DNA from: Thalassorhabdus alkalitolerans
GTDB lineage: Bacteria > Bacillota > Bacilli > Bacillales > Marinococcaceae
NCBI RefSeq assembly: GCF_042656585.1
Contig: NZ_JBHSPG010000023.1
Direction: 5' to 3' (one strand)
DNA: 64,000 nt
Made by a program: the position numbers and the translations under genes
Part shown: in pieces, positions 1 to 7,564 of the stretch
How the letters are laid out: the number at the start of each line of letters is the position of its first letter
Numbering within the stretch: the stretch's first letter is position 1
Notes under the pieces: generated by a model
The model's database searches: none
What the model saw: only the letters and a program-made list of their open reading frames with translations
Told to the model about the DNA's origin: nothing

Positions 1-10
1 AAACAGCAGT

Positions 11-23
11 GGTGCCAGGCACC
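11..23. repeat. GGTGCCAGGCACC palindrome, copy 1
   Basis: A perfect copy of the dispersed 13-bp palindrome with central A. It lies 23 bp before the start codon of the first gene. Any partner to its left would be outside the window; the next copy is at 434-446, so the first gene is bracketed by two copies. Confidence 0.9.
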
Positions 24-46
24 CCTGATAAAGGGAGGGGATTGGA

Positions 47-421
47 GTGTCCCAGCAGTTAAGGGAGTCGGAAAGAAAGTTTTTGCGTTTATATATGGAA
101 TGGCTGAATACGGTGGAAGAAGGATTGATGTCAGTCAGCTCGTTTTACCGGGAAGGTCACACAGACAGCGGGGATCGGCTGCTTGCTCAAATGATGGAAG
201 GGTTCGTTCCATTTGATGCATCGAATATGACGATGAAGTACATCTTTGGACGGGAGGAAAAGCATGAAGAAGAGCTTAATCGCTTTCAAGAAGTAGTAGA
301 AAAAGCCTCCGCCATTGAAGAGCTGAATGAGGAGGGAGAGAGGTTTCGTTTTCTGACCAAGGAAATCATCCCTGCTTTTCAACGCTGGAAGCTTATCGTG
401 TGGCAGGTTGCTGGAAAATGA
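47..421 (+). CDS. Small helical protein of unknown function
   Basis: A 124-residue protein I do not recognise. It starts at GTG behind a strong AAGGGAGGGG Shine-Dalgarno site at about 31-40, which supports it being a real gene. The sequence is charged and predicted largely helical, with no signal peptide, membrane segment or cysteine. In B. subtilis the chromosome just before hpf carries fliD-fliS-fliT, so a flagellar or export-chaperone role is possible from position alone; no motif confirms it. The gene is bracketed by two copies of the 13-bp palindrome (11-23 and 434-446) and followed by a bidirectional terminator. Function: unknown. Confidence 0.6.
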   Translation: MSQQLRESERKFLRLYMEWLNTVEEGLMSVSSFYREGHTDSGDRLLAQMMEGFVPFDASNMTMKYIFGREEKHEEELNRFQEVVEKASAIEELNEEGERFRFLTKEIIPAFQRWKLIVWQVAGK

Positions 422-433
422 GTTTCCAAGTGA

Positions 434-446
434 GGTGCCTGGCACC
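434..446. repeat. GGTGCCTGGCACC palindrome, copy 2 (single)
   Basis: A copy with central T that begins 12 bp after the stop codon of the first gene. A TGTAAT hexamer follows at 459-464, the arrangement seen beside the other T-type copies. No inverted partner lies within 120 bp downstream, so it looks like a solitary half-unit. Confidence 0.9.
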
Positions 447-476
447 ACACCGAGGAGTGTAATATTTGTCATATAC

Positions 477-515
477 AAAAAGCTGAACCAGAGTGAACCT
501 CTGGATCAGCTTTTA
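477..515. terminator. Bidirectional rho-independent terminator
   Basis: The inverted repeat AAAAGCTGA..CCAGAG / CTCTGG..TCAGCTTTT has A and T runs on both flanks. It can end both the first plus-strand gene and the convergent lipoprotein gene whose stop codon is at 517. Confidence 0.85.
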
Positions 516-516
516 T

Positions 517-1569
517 TTATTCTTCGTCATTCTCTTCCTCATCATCTTCGTTGTCGTCTACGTCCTGATCGGTGTCCCCGTTTTCGAGCTCGCTTTGATC
601 AATATCCAAATCATCAAGATCTGTTTCTTCCATGTCCTGAATACTGCCAAGCTCTTCAAAATTCAGTTCTTCTGCGTTTTCAACAACGTCTTCTGGAATC
701 TCAATTTCTTCTATTTCATTGTAATTGCTATAGGTCGCTTCCATTTGCTGTGACGTAGTAAAGGAATCGTCACCCTCAAGGTTCATTGTCATTTCCATGT
801 CCATCGTCATGCCTGTTTGATAAAAAGTTTCTTCATCAATAAACAAGGTGTATTCCAAGTGTTCAATTTCCATCATTGCAAACAGCTGGTCAACCATCGT
901 TGAGATATCCCCTTCAAGCATCCCCGTCATTTCCAGAGCCAGCTGTTTGAGCTGCTCACTGTCTCCTGATACCTCCAGGATGTATTCACCATCTGCCTGG
1001 CTTACCTCTATATTTTCTTCAAACTGAATGAGAAGCTCCAGCTGTTCTTCAGGGCTTTCATAGTGCTGGGCCAGTTCATTGACAGAATCCCTGAAATCAT
1101 CAGGGAGCTTGAACCATTGGTCTTCAACTGAGTCTTTAAGGAAAAGACCCTCTTCTCCGTAGTAGGTTTGAGCTTCTATTTCTTCCATGCCTTCTTCATC
1201 AGATTGCATAATGGTATTTTCATAGTATCTAAGCGGATCAAGCATTATTTCAGAGGAGGTGTTTGTCGTAATGGACATGCTCTCGCCCTGAAAATCCATA
1301 TCCTGAACCATGGACATATCCATTGCATAGCTTTCTACGTCCGTCATCACTTCTGTTGTGCGGGACATTATTTCTTCTGCGTGTAAATCACTTTCCGCAG
1401 CTGGCTCTTCATTTTCCTCTATTTGTTCCTCTTCTTCTAAATCCTCTTGGTCTTCTATTTCGGCAGGATCGGTAGTTACAGCCTCTTCCTGAGTTTCCTC
1501 ATTACCGCCGCAGGCAGTCAGAAAACCAAGCATAAGCACCAGGGCAATCCATGAGTTAATGGGTTTCAT
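517..1569 (-). CDS. Acidic lipoprotein, DUF6612-like
   Basis: A 350-residue secreted lipoprotein. A lipoprotein signal peptide ends in LTAC, with the acylated cysteine at residue 20. A long Glu/Asp-rich linker follows, to about residue 60. The folded region (about 60-300) contains 'MSRTTEVMTDVESYAMDM' and resembles the LppX/LolA-like DUF6612 family found in Firmicutes. The last 40 residues are again almost all Asp/Glu. The start ATG has a GGGGAGGAG site in front. It is a monocistronic minus-strand gene ending at the shared terminator at 477-515. Family members are anchored to the outer face of the membrane; their ligand is unknown. The family call rests on pattern resemblance. Confidence 0.75.
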   Translation of the reverse strand: MKPINSWIALVLMLGFLTACGGNEETQEEAVTTDPAEIEDQEDLEEEEQIEENEEPAAESDLHAEEIMSRTTEVMTDVESYAMDMSMVQDMDFQGESMSITTNTSSEIMLDPLRYYENTIMQSDEEGMEEIEAQTYYGEEGLFLKDSVEDQWFKLPDDFRDSVNELAQHYESPEEQLELLIQFEENIEVSQADGEYILEVSGDSEQLKQLALEMTGMLEGDISTMVDQLFAMMEIEHLEYTLFIDEETFYQTGMTMDMEMTMNLEGDDSFTTSQQMEATYSNYNEIEEIEIPEDVVENAEELNFEELGSIQDMEETDLDDLDIDQSELENGDTDQDVDDNEDDEEENDEE

Positions 1570-1828
1570 AAAAACTCCTCCCCTTTTTCAATAGCCAATT
1601 ATGTTCTTTTAAAGCGTACCATATGCGCAGAACTTATTATACAGTCTGCAAAAGAGACACTTTTTTAAGTTTATTCCCTGCTGTTATGTATAATATTGCA
1701 ATTATTTCCATAGTAATTAAAATACTATAAGAGTTGAAGATTATAAATAGTTCCAACGAAAAAGGCTTCAAATTACTCAGTTTAAGTGGGGCTTTGTTAG
1801 CGAAAAAAACTCCACAAAAAGGGATACA

Positions 1829-1868
1829 GAAAAAGCCTTTGCCAGAGTGTCAGGCAAAAGCTTTTTTA
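1829..1868. terminator. Terminator after small gene 1870-2088
   Basis: Stem AAAAAGCcTTTGCC / GGCAAAaGCTTTTT with T runs on both sides. It follows the stop of the minus-strand gene at once. Confidence 0.8.
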
Positions 1869-1869
1869 C

Positions 1870-2088
1870 TTAGCAAATGTTTTCAGGCGGAGCTCCTCTT
1901 AAAACAAAATGGCTTTCTTTGTTTTCCTTCAGCTGCTCCTCTGCTTTTTTAAGGTATGCCAGTGCTTTGTCAAAGTCTTGAGAGACGTACCGTTCAATTG
2001 ACTTTTCCCCTGCTAATAAACCAAAGAAGCGCCTTTTAGGCTTTACTTCTTCTATAATAAATAGTTTATCGGTAAGGATAATCATCAC
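1870..2088 (-). CDS. Small conserved-type protein, tandem paralogue A
   Basis: A 72-residue protein with no recognised domain. An AAAGGAG site sits directly before GTG-ATG, so translation probably begins at the GTG (2088) or the following ATG (2085). It is clearly related to the product of 2416-2631: both share an IIEEVK-x-KRR-x-FGL block, an IERY-x-S-x-D-x-x-KA block and a final SH-x-x-L-x-G block. It looks like a compact beta-strand/helix/strand protein with no signal peptide. It has its own terminator (1829-1868). The two genes are an old tandem duplication. Function unknown. Confidence 0.65.
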   Translation of the reverse strand: MMIILTDKLFIIEEVKPKRRFFGLLAGEKSIERYVSQDFDKALAYLKKAEEQLKENKESHFVLRGAPPENIC

Positions 2089-2382
2089 TCCTTTGTAAAT
2101 GTTTTATTTATTATCATATGTAAGTAGGAAAATAATTCGTCTACCGTTTATTATTCCAGAATTTTTCCAATGGGTCAATGGTCTCGTTTTTTATAATTTG
2201 CGTGTTCATCAAACGAAATGAGGTTTACATCTTGGTATAAAGGGATTGTAAGGAATAAATAAATTTTATTAAATAGTAGAAATAATCGATAAACTGGGCT
2301 TTTGTCTCAATAAATAAGAATGCTGAGTGATTTTATAAAAAAGAAGGTTTTATAAAAGAAGGAAAGGGTATATGGAAAAAGG
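2089..2382. other. AT-rich gap with no visible gene
   Basis: This AT-rich spacer separates the two small paralogues. It must hold the promoter of the 1870-2088 gene on the minus strand, but I see no convincing -35/-10 pair, operator or coding sequence. Confidence 0.5.
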
Positions 2383-2406
2383 AAAAGGACCGGCACCGGT
2401 CCTTTT
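2383..2406. terminator. Terminator after paralogue B
   Basis: A perfect AAAAGGACCG-GCAC-CGGTCCTTTT hairpin just beyond the stop codon of the minus-strand gene ending at 2416. Confidence 0.85.
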
Positions 2407-2415
2407 GAAGTAAAT

Positions 2416-2631
2416 TTATCGGTCGTGCCCTTTTAATATAAGGTGGCTTTGGCTCGGCCCTGTCATTTCCCCTTCAGCATGTTTCATGAATGCTATAGCC
2501 TTCTCATAGTCTTCGCTTCCATACCTTTCGATGCGTTTCTTGGTTTCATATAAACCAAACAAGCGACGTTTGACTTTCACTTCTTCAATGATGTAAAACC
2601 TTTCTTTTAGAATAGCTCTCACATCCTTCAT
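2416..2631 (-). CDS. Small conserved-type protein, tandem paralogue B
   Basis: A 71-residue partner of the gene at 1870-2088, with the same block order: FYIIEEVKVKRR-FGLY, IERYGSEDYEKAIAFMKHAE, SHLILKG. The first in-frame start is a GTG at 2658 without a ribosome site; ATG at 2631 is annotated here. Alignment with the paralogue would place the start at GTG 2622, just after AAGGAT. No signal peptide, membrane segment or known motif is visible. It ends at its own hairpin terminator. Function unknown; existence is supported by the paralogue and the terminator. Confidence 0.6.
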   Translation of the reverse strand: MKDVRAILKERFYIIEEVKVKRRLFGLYETKKRIERYGSEDYEKAIAFMKHAEGEMTGPSQSHLILKGHDR

Positions 2632-2658
2632 AAGGTTATAGCATGAGGACAAGGGCAC

Positions 2659-3185
2659 GGTATAAGTATATTATTTCAAAAGGTGAGCGAATAGTCAATT
2701 ATTATTTTAAATATTTAGATAATTCAATCAAGTGAACGACACAGGGTTCCGGCCGTAAAACAATGGCCGGTTTTTTGGTCGTTCCATTTTTACAGCCTGC
2801 TCAAGGGGATGCAGGGTAAAATGGATGAGGAGCATAGAGGAAAAGCTGATTGGAAGGGAATCAGGGGCGGTCACTTTGTATGTAGGACCTGTAATATCTA
2901 CTATAAAACAAATTTTTGAAAAGACAATATATTCTGCCATCTTGGTGCCGTTATTAACGTATGGCCCTGGGATAGTTGACGTTTCCCTTGTGGATTTTTC
3001 ACTTTTTCCAGTGTGATAAGTAAAAAACGGAGAGCTATAAGAAACAAAAATTTCTACTTTTTTAGTACTCACTTATGTAAAGGTTCAGTCTTGTGTACGT
3101 TTGTCTCCCGGAGCTGATAATGAATGAATCAGTCAGTCCAATCACCTTTTTAATAGAAATATTTCCGTTACTGAGTCTTTTTACC
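2659..3185. other. Gene-poor gap with an orphan terminator and a micro-ORF
   Basis: No convincing gene is present. A clear plus-strand terminator lies at 2749-2776 although no plus-strand gene precedes it. An open frame at 2809-2919 (ATG after AAGGGG) would give 36 residues ending in a CRTC motif; it could be a remnant of a small zinc-ribbon protein. The longer open frames on either strand have poor codon use and no ribosome site. Confidence 0.4.
2749..2776 (+). terminator. Orphan plus-strand terminator
   Basis: CCGGCC-loop-GGCCGG followed by TTTTTT. The nearest genes upstream are on the other strand, so the transcript it ends is unknown: perhaps a small RNA or a lost gene. Confidence 0.65.
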
Positions 3186-3212
3186 TAAATAAATGATAGA
3201 ACAAACCGATAC
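3186..3212 (+). promoter_or_regulatory. Sigma-D promoter of the chemoreceptor gene
   Basis: TAAA at 3186-3189, a 15-base spacer, then ACCGATAC at 3205-3212. This matches the Bacillus sigma-D consensus (TAAA-N15-GCCGATAA) in all but two positions of the -10. It lies 42 bp before the methyl-accepting chemotaxis gene, as expected for a motility-regulon gene. Confidence 0.8.
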
Positions 3213-3254
3213 ATAGTATAGGTAATTCTTAACTGACTTAGGGGGGGGCATTTT

Positions 3255-4937
3255 ATGAAAGCATGGAAATTTTCCAGTGTGAAAGCTAAGCTGCTTGGAG
3301 TTTTTTTCTCAGTGATTTTTATATTTCTCTTAGGTTTTTCTTATATTTATTGGAACCAGACAGGAATTGAAACGGAAACCATGGAATTGGAGCATATGAC
3401 TGATCTAACTTTTGCAGTCGAGGATATTGAGGCTTTTTTCAGCGTTCAATACATAGAGCTCAGCGAGCAAGTAAGAGCAGGTGAAATGAATGAGGAAAGG
3501 TATCAGGAAGCTGAAGCAGCATTAAATGAATCCTTATCTTATATCGAGAATAACTACAGAAATTCTCAACAACAGGCATTTTTAGAAGAGTTAACGAGGT
3601 ATAACGAGGAATTTGGTCTAATGGCTGATTCGATTCTGTCTGGTGCAGCATCAAATGAAAACCAGATATTAAATCAGCTTTATGGGGTGGCTAATATTGC
3701 TATTGATAGAGCCGAATCTTTTTCTGATTTGGTGATGGTTGACCATCAAAGTGCTGAAGACAGACTGCTCTCACTCATTGGTGAAGCTAAATTCTCGATT
3801 TTTCTTACTTTTGTTGTTGCAACATCTGTCGGCACTGTTTTATTTCTTCTTTTCAGCATAAAAGTAAGTAAAGCTTTAAAACAGGCCGTAGTCATGGCCA
3901 ATGAAATTAGCCAAGGAAACCTGAAAACTGAAAAAATTGAAGTGACAACCAGGGATGAAATTGGCAGCCTTGCTGCTTCCATGAATGAAATGAAAGAGAA
4001 TTTAACTACGTTAGTAGGGCAGATTTCAAGTACATCTACAGAAGTTGCTGCCTCAGCCGAGCAATTAACAGCAAGCACGGAGGAGACGACAAGAGCCACT
4101 GACGAAATTTCAAGTTCGATCCAGCAGATAGCAGGAGGAACAGAAGCTCAGCTCAAAAGTGCAACCCAGTCGTCTGCCATCATTACTGATATCTCAAAAG
4201 GCATGGAGCGGATCACCACAAATATACAAGATGTAAACAGCACAACTCAGGAGACAGCAGATCGGGCTGAGAAGGGAACAGAGGTCCTTCATCAGACAAT
4301 TAGTCAAATGACCACAATTGAAGAAACTACCTCTTCTACCTCATCCTATGTGCAAGAATTAGGGCAAAAGTCAAAAGAGATAGGAGAGATTATTTCCTTA
4401 ATTAACGCAGTATCAGATCAGACGAATTTGCTAGCTTTAAATGCAGCGATCGAAGCAGCAAGAGCTGGTGAGCATGGGAAAGGCTTTGCAGTAGTAGCTG
4501 ATGAAGTGAGAAAGTTGGCTGAGCAGTCAGGTTCTTCTGCTAAACAAATTAACCAGATCATCAGGGACATCCAGGCTGGCATTGAAAACTCAGTTAAGTC
4601 AATGACAGAAGGGAAAATAGCTGTAAAGGAGGGGATGACTTTGGTCGGTGAAGCAGGCCTCTCCTTTGAGGAGATAATGAAAGCGGTACAGAACATTTCA
4701 AGGCAGGTGGAAGATGTAACTTCAGCCGTGGAGGAAGTAAGAGCCGGGACGGAAAGTGTAGTTCAAACGATCAGTGAAACGACAAGAATCTCTAATGATT
4801 CTTCTTCGTTTTCCCAAAATGTAGCAGCAGCAGCCGAAGAACAGAGTGCTTCAATGGAAGAAATCTCAGATGCCACCACTACGCTGGCTTCTATGGCTGA
4901 AGACTTACAGAAATCAGCTACGACTTTTAAGGTATAG
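3255..4937 (+). CDS. Methyl-accepting chemotaxis protein
   Basis: A 560-residue transmembrane chemoreceptor. TM1 is at about 11-30. An extracellular helical sensor of about 145 residues follows, then TM2 at about 180-202. A HAMP domain (about 203-256) is followed by a long signalling coiled coil. Its hairpin tip carries the family hallmark around 'NLLALNAAIEAARAGEHG' and 'FAVVADEVRKLAEQS', the surface that contacts CheW/CheA. The N-terminal sensor looks like a short four-helix-bundle type; its ligand is unknown. The gene follows GGGGGGG, has a sigma-D promoter and stands alone before a terminator. Motility control is inferred from the promoter. Confidence 0.95.
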   Translation: MKAWKFSSVKAKLLGVFFSVIFIFLLGFSYIYWNQTGIETETMELEHMTDLTFAVEDIEAFFSVQYIELSEQVRAGEMNEERYQEAEAALNESLSYIENNYRNSQQQAFLEELTRYNEEFGLMADSILSGAASNENQILNQLYGVANIAIDRAESFSDLVMVDHQSAEDRLLSLIGEAKFSIFLTFVVATSVGTVLFLLFSIKVSKALKQAVVMANEISQGNLKTEKIEVTTRDEIGSLAASMNEMKENLTTLVGQISSTSTEVAASAEQLTASTEETTRATDEISSSIQQIAGGTEAQLKSATQSSAIITDISKGMERITTNIQDVNSTTQETADRAEKGTEVLHQTISQMTTIEETTSSTSSYVQELGQKSKEIGEIISLINAVSDQTNLLALNAAIEAARAGEHGKGFAVVADEVRKLAEQSGSSAKQINQIIRDIQAGIENSVKSMTEGKIAVKEGMTLVGEAGLSFEEIMKAVQNISRQVEDVTSAVEEVRAGTESVVQTISETTRISNDSSSFSQNVAAAAEEQSASMEEISDATTTLASMAEDLQKSATTFKV

Positions 4938-4984
4938 GTTTATATCGCTTGCCATGAGCCTTTTAAAAGGTCAGCTGGCACCAG

Positions 4985-5010
4985 CCTCACCAGAGTATGG
5001 TGAGGTTTTT
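4985..5010 (+). terminator. Terminator after chemoreceptor gene
   Basis: Stem CCTCACC-agagtat-GGTGAGG followed by TTTTT. Confidence 0.85.
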
Positions 5011-5249
5011 AGCGTTCTACTATTTTTCACGAGGACAGCAGAACGTGAAAGGAAGAAAATAAGTGGAGCGTGTCGGGGATGTAAAATAATATAGGTGGTC
5101 CGTCTCTTTGACAGGAACCTATAAGACCTTCAGGAATATTAGCTTTTTTAATCGGATTGAATACATTTTTTGTGAAGGAAATGGAATGTCCTTTCTATAA
5201 GTAGGGTATAGAACTGGAAAATATTTAAGAAATGAGGGATGAGGAAATG

Positions 5250-6674
5250 ATGGAAGGACGTCTATTTATTAACGGGGAGTGGAAAAAGTCGGACAGTGGA
5301 TCCTTTGATGTGTTTGACCCTGCGACAGGTGAAAAAGTCGGCACCGCGGTAAATGGAGGGAAAAGCGAGACAAAAGAAGCGATTGATGCCGCTCATCGGG
5401 CGTTTAAACCCTGGGCGGAAAAGACTGCTGGAGAACGTTCCGAGTACTTAAAAAAAATCTATCGTATCATGATGGAAAAACAGGACGAGCTGGGCGAGCT
5501 TATTACAAAGGAAATGGGTAAGCCATTAAAGGAAGCAAAGGGAGAAGTAGCCTACGCTGCCTCGTTTCTGGAATGGTTTGCAGAAGAGGGGAAGCGTGTG
5601 TATGGAGAAATGATTCCAGCAAGCTCAAGGGAAAAGCGATTGATGGTCATCCGTCAGCCCGTAGGTGTGGTCGGAGCTATCACCCCATGGAACTTTCCTC
5701 TTGCCATGATTACGAGAAAGGTTGCTCCAGCACTTGCTGCAGGCTGTCCCATTATTGTTAAGCCTGCTGAAGATACACCATTTTCGGCGATTCGTTTTGC
5801 GGAAATTTGTGAGGAAGCAGGGCTCCCAGAAGGGGTTTTCAACCTTGTAACAGGTGAAGCTTCTGAAATTGGCGGAGAAATGATGAGCAATCGCAAGGTA
5901 AGCAAGATGACTTTTACAGGATCAACGGAAGTTGGGAAAATTTTAATGAAGCAGGCTTCGGATCAGGTGAAAAAGCTTTCATTAGAACTGGGAGGCCATG
6001 CACCGATCATTGTTCTCGATGACGCCGATATTAATAAAGCTGTACAGGGAACGATTGCATCTAAGTTTAGAAATGCAGGGCAGACCTGCGTTTGCGGAAA
6101 CAGAATTTACGTTCAGGAAGGCATCTATGATGATTTTGTTGAGGAATTTAAAAAAGAAGTATCTAAGCTGAAGGTGGGGAACGGCTTTGAAGAAGGCGTG
6201 GATGTTGGGCCCTTGATCAATCAGGATGGGTATGAAAAAGTTGACCGGCACGTACAGGACGCGGCGAAGCAGGGAGCAGAAATTGTCTGCGGCGGTTCTG
6301 GGTATGAAGAAAATGGTTCGTATTTTTACAAGCCGACAGTGTTAAAGAATATTACTCATGACATGGTTGTGATGAACGAAGAGACCTTTGGGCCGGTTGC
6401 CCCGATCCAGAAAATCTCAAGTGATGAGGAAGGAATTCGTCTGGCAAATGACTCTGTATACGGCCTTGCCGGCTACTTTTTTACAGAGAACTTATCTCGG
6501 GGCATGAAAGTGGCGGAGGCCCTTGAGTATGGAATTGTCGGGTGGAATGACGGCGTGCCGTCAGCAGCTCAGGCTCCTTTTGGAGGAATGAAAGAAAGTG
6601 GCATTGGCAGAGAAGGAGGGCATCAGGGAATAGATGCTTTCTTGGAAACAAAATATATTTCCATGGGCGTTTAG
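5250..6674 (+). CDS. gabD: NAD(P)-dependent succinate-semialdehyde dehydrogenase (GabD-type)
   Basis: A cytosolic aldehyde dehydrogenase of 474 residues, the usual family size. It shows ITPWNFPLAMI in the cofactor-binding fold, the LELGGHAP block with the general-base Glu, and GQTCVC with the catalytic Cys at about 280. Overall sequence is closest to GabD, which oxidises succinic semialdehyde to succinate in GABA breakdown; other short aldehydes are possible because no gabT lies nearby. A first in-frame ATG at 5232 has no ribosome site; ATG 5250, behind GATGAGG, fits better. It is monocistronic. No regulator is adjacent. Confidence 0.88.
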   Translation: MEGRLFINGEWKKSDSGSFDVFDPATGEKVGTAVNGGKSETKEAIDAAHRAFKPWAEKTAGERSEYLKKIYRIMMEKQDELGELITKEMGKPLKEAKGEVAYAASFLEWFAEEGKRVYGEMIPASSREKRLMVIRQPVGVVGAITPWNFPLAMITRKVAPALAAGCPIIVKPAEDTPFSAIRFAEICEEAGLPEGVFNLVTGEASEIGGEMMSNRKVSKMTFTGSTEVGKILMKQASDQVKKLSLELGGHAPIIVLDDADINKAVQGTIASKFRNAGQTCVCGNRIYVQEGIYDDFVEEFKKEVSKLKVGNGFEEGVDVGPLINQDGYEKVDRHVQDAAKQGAEIVCGGSGYEENGSYFYKPTVLKNITHDMVVMNEETFGPVAPIQKISSDEEGIRLANDSVYGLAGYFFTENLSRGMKVAEALEYGIVGWNDGVPSAAQAPFGGMKESGIGREGGHQGIDAFLETKYISMGV

Positions 6675-6778
6675 GCGATAGTGAGCAGTAGAAAATTTAA
6701 CGGAATGTAAATTTAATCAAATTTGTAAAAAACATGCATACATTTCATAGGTAAGGGGTAATATTAAGTAGGCAGTTT

Positions 6779-6880
6779 AAGATTGAATTTTTGTGGAGGG
6801 GCGTAAAGCCCCTGCACAGGCCTCGATCTTAGCTGTGAGCAATGCGGCGCAACCGCAGAATTTTCGAATTTGAAAGGAAT
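6779..6880 (+). promoter_or_regulatory. Structured 5' leader of the cold-shock gene
   Basis: The 100-base region before the cold-shock gene can fold. AAGATTGA (6779-6786) pairs with TCGATCTT (6823-6830) and encloses the hairpin AGGGGC-gtaaa-GCCCCT (6797-6813). A second hairpin, TGCGG-cgcaa-CCGCA, is at 6843-6857. Long structured leaders that act as RNA thermosensors are known for csp genes; this function here is inferred. A TAATAT -10-like box lies at 6759-6764. Confidence 0.5.
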
Positions 6881-6888
6881 GGAAATGT

Positions 6889-7086
6889 ATGCAAGGTAAA
6901 GTAAAATGGTTTAACAACGAAAAAGGTTTTGGTTTCATCGAGCGTGAAGATGGAGACGACGTATTTGTGCACTTCTCAGCAATTAATTCAGAAGGGTATA
7001 AGTCTCTTGAAGATGGTCAGGATGTTGAGTTTGAGATTGTTGAAGGTTCCCGCGGGCCGCAAGCTGCTAATGTAGAAAAAATCTAA
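6889..7086 (+). CDS. Cold-shock protein (CspA family)
   Basis: A 65-residue single cold-shock domain, full length for the family. RNP1 (KGFGFIER) and RNP2 (VFVHFSAI) are intact, as is the N-terminal GKVKWFNNEKG strand. It binds single-stranded RNA and DNA and acts as an RNA chaperone in the cytoplasm. It has an AAAGGA ribosome site, a foldable leader and a strong terminator, so it is a monocistronic gene. Whether it is cold-induced or constitutive cannot be told from the coding sequence. It could equally be named cspB, cspC or cspD of B. subtilis. Confidence 0.97.
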   Translation: MQGKVKWFNNEKGFGFIEREDGDDVFVHFSAINSEGYKSLEDGQDVEFEIVEGSRGPQAANVEKI

Positions 7087-7134
7087 GGACATTCTGCCAG
7101 CTGCCAAAGCTTTCATTCATTAACTCACACAAAC

Positions 7135-7175
7135 AAACCCTGTTTCTTGGTTAGCGCCAAGAAGCAGGGTTTTTC
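7135..7175 (+). terminator. Terminator after cold-shock gene
   Basis: A 16-bp stem, AAACCCTGtTTCTTGG / CCAAGAAgCAGGGTTT, followed by a T run. Confidence 0.92.
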
Positions 7176-7208
7176 TATGTTCAGTTACAGAAGGATGACA
7201 ATTGCCGT

Positions 7209-7433
7209 GGTGCCAGGCACCCGAATGGGGTGAGGTGGGTAGAAAAGGGAGAGAGCCCGCGAGAAGCAGTCGTTTGGCCGGTGAGTCGTGTTACAGGGAT
7301 GTGACAATTTGATATGGTGCCAGGCACCCGTATGAGGTGCAGTGTGCAGAAAAGGGTGCGGTCCGCGTGAAGCAGTCGTTCGCCGGCGAGTCGTGTTACA
7401 GGGATGTGACAACTTGATATGGTGCCAGGCACC
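7209..7433. repeat. Three-copy palindrome array (7209, 7316, 7421)
   Basis: Three exact GGTGCCAGGCACC copies at 7209-7221, 7316-7328 and 7421-7433. The 105-107 bp units between them are direct repeats of each other: both contain GAAGCAGTCGTT, GAGTCGTGTTACAGGGATGTG and TTGATAT just before the next palindrome. Each copy is preceded by a TTACA motif. The array lies between the csp terminator and the hpf promoter and contains no credible gene. Confidence 0.92.
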
Positions 7434-7489
7434 CCCCAAAAAAAAACCGAAAAAAGCAGCTGAAATTGGGTGTCGAAAAGAAATCTTTG

Positions 7490-7514
7490 GTTATTTGTCG
7501 TTTTAGAAGGGAAT
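7490..7514 (+). promoter_or_regulatory. Candidate sigma-B promoter of hpf
   Basis: GTTATT (7490-7495), a 13-base spacer and GGGAAT (7509-7514) resemble the general-stress sigma-B consensus (GTTTAA-N12-15-GGGTAT). In B. subtilis hpf (yvyD) is a known sigma-B and sigma-H target, which makes the match more credible. Confidence 0.45.
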
Positions 7515-7564
7515 GGATGAAGGAATATAGAATTAAAGAGGTACTGAAAGGAGGAGTTCATTTG

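Noticed and set aside
2728..3072. 114-codon minus-strand frame and 63-codon plus-strand frame in the gap before the chemoreceptor
   Set aside because: They overlap each other, have no good ribosome site, and the minus one runs through a plus-strand terminator.
5100..5249. Sigma-B promoter for the aldehyde dehydrogenase
   Set aside because: GGGTAT is present at about 5206, but no acceptable -35 lies 12-15 bases before it.
6779..6880. Known riboswitch (c-di-GMP or similar) before the cold-shock gene
   Set aside because: A GCGTAAAGCC stretch recalls one, but the other conserved parts are missing; kept only as a structured leader.
7185..7561. Open frames across the palindrome array with repeated GAWHH- and VPGT-type peptides
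   Set aside because: They are translations of the repeated palindrome itself, lie opposite hpf regulatory DNA and have no ribosome sites.
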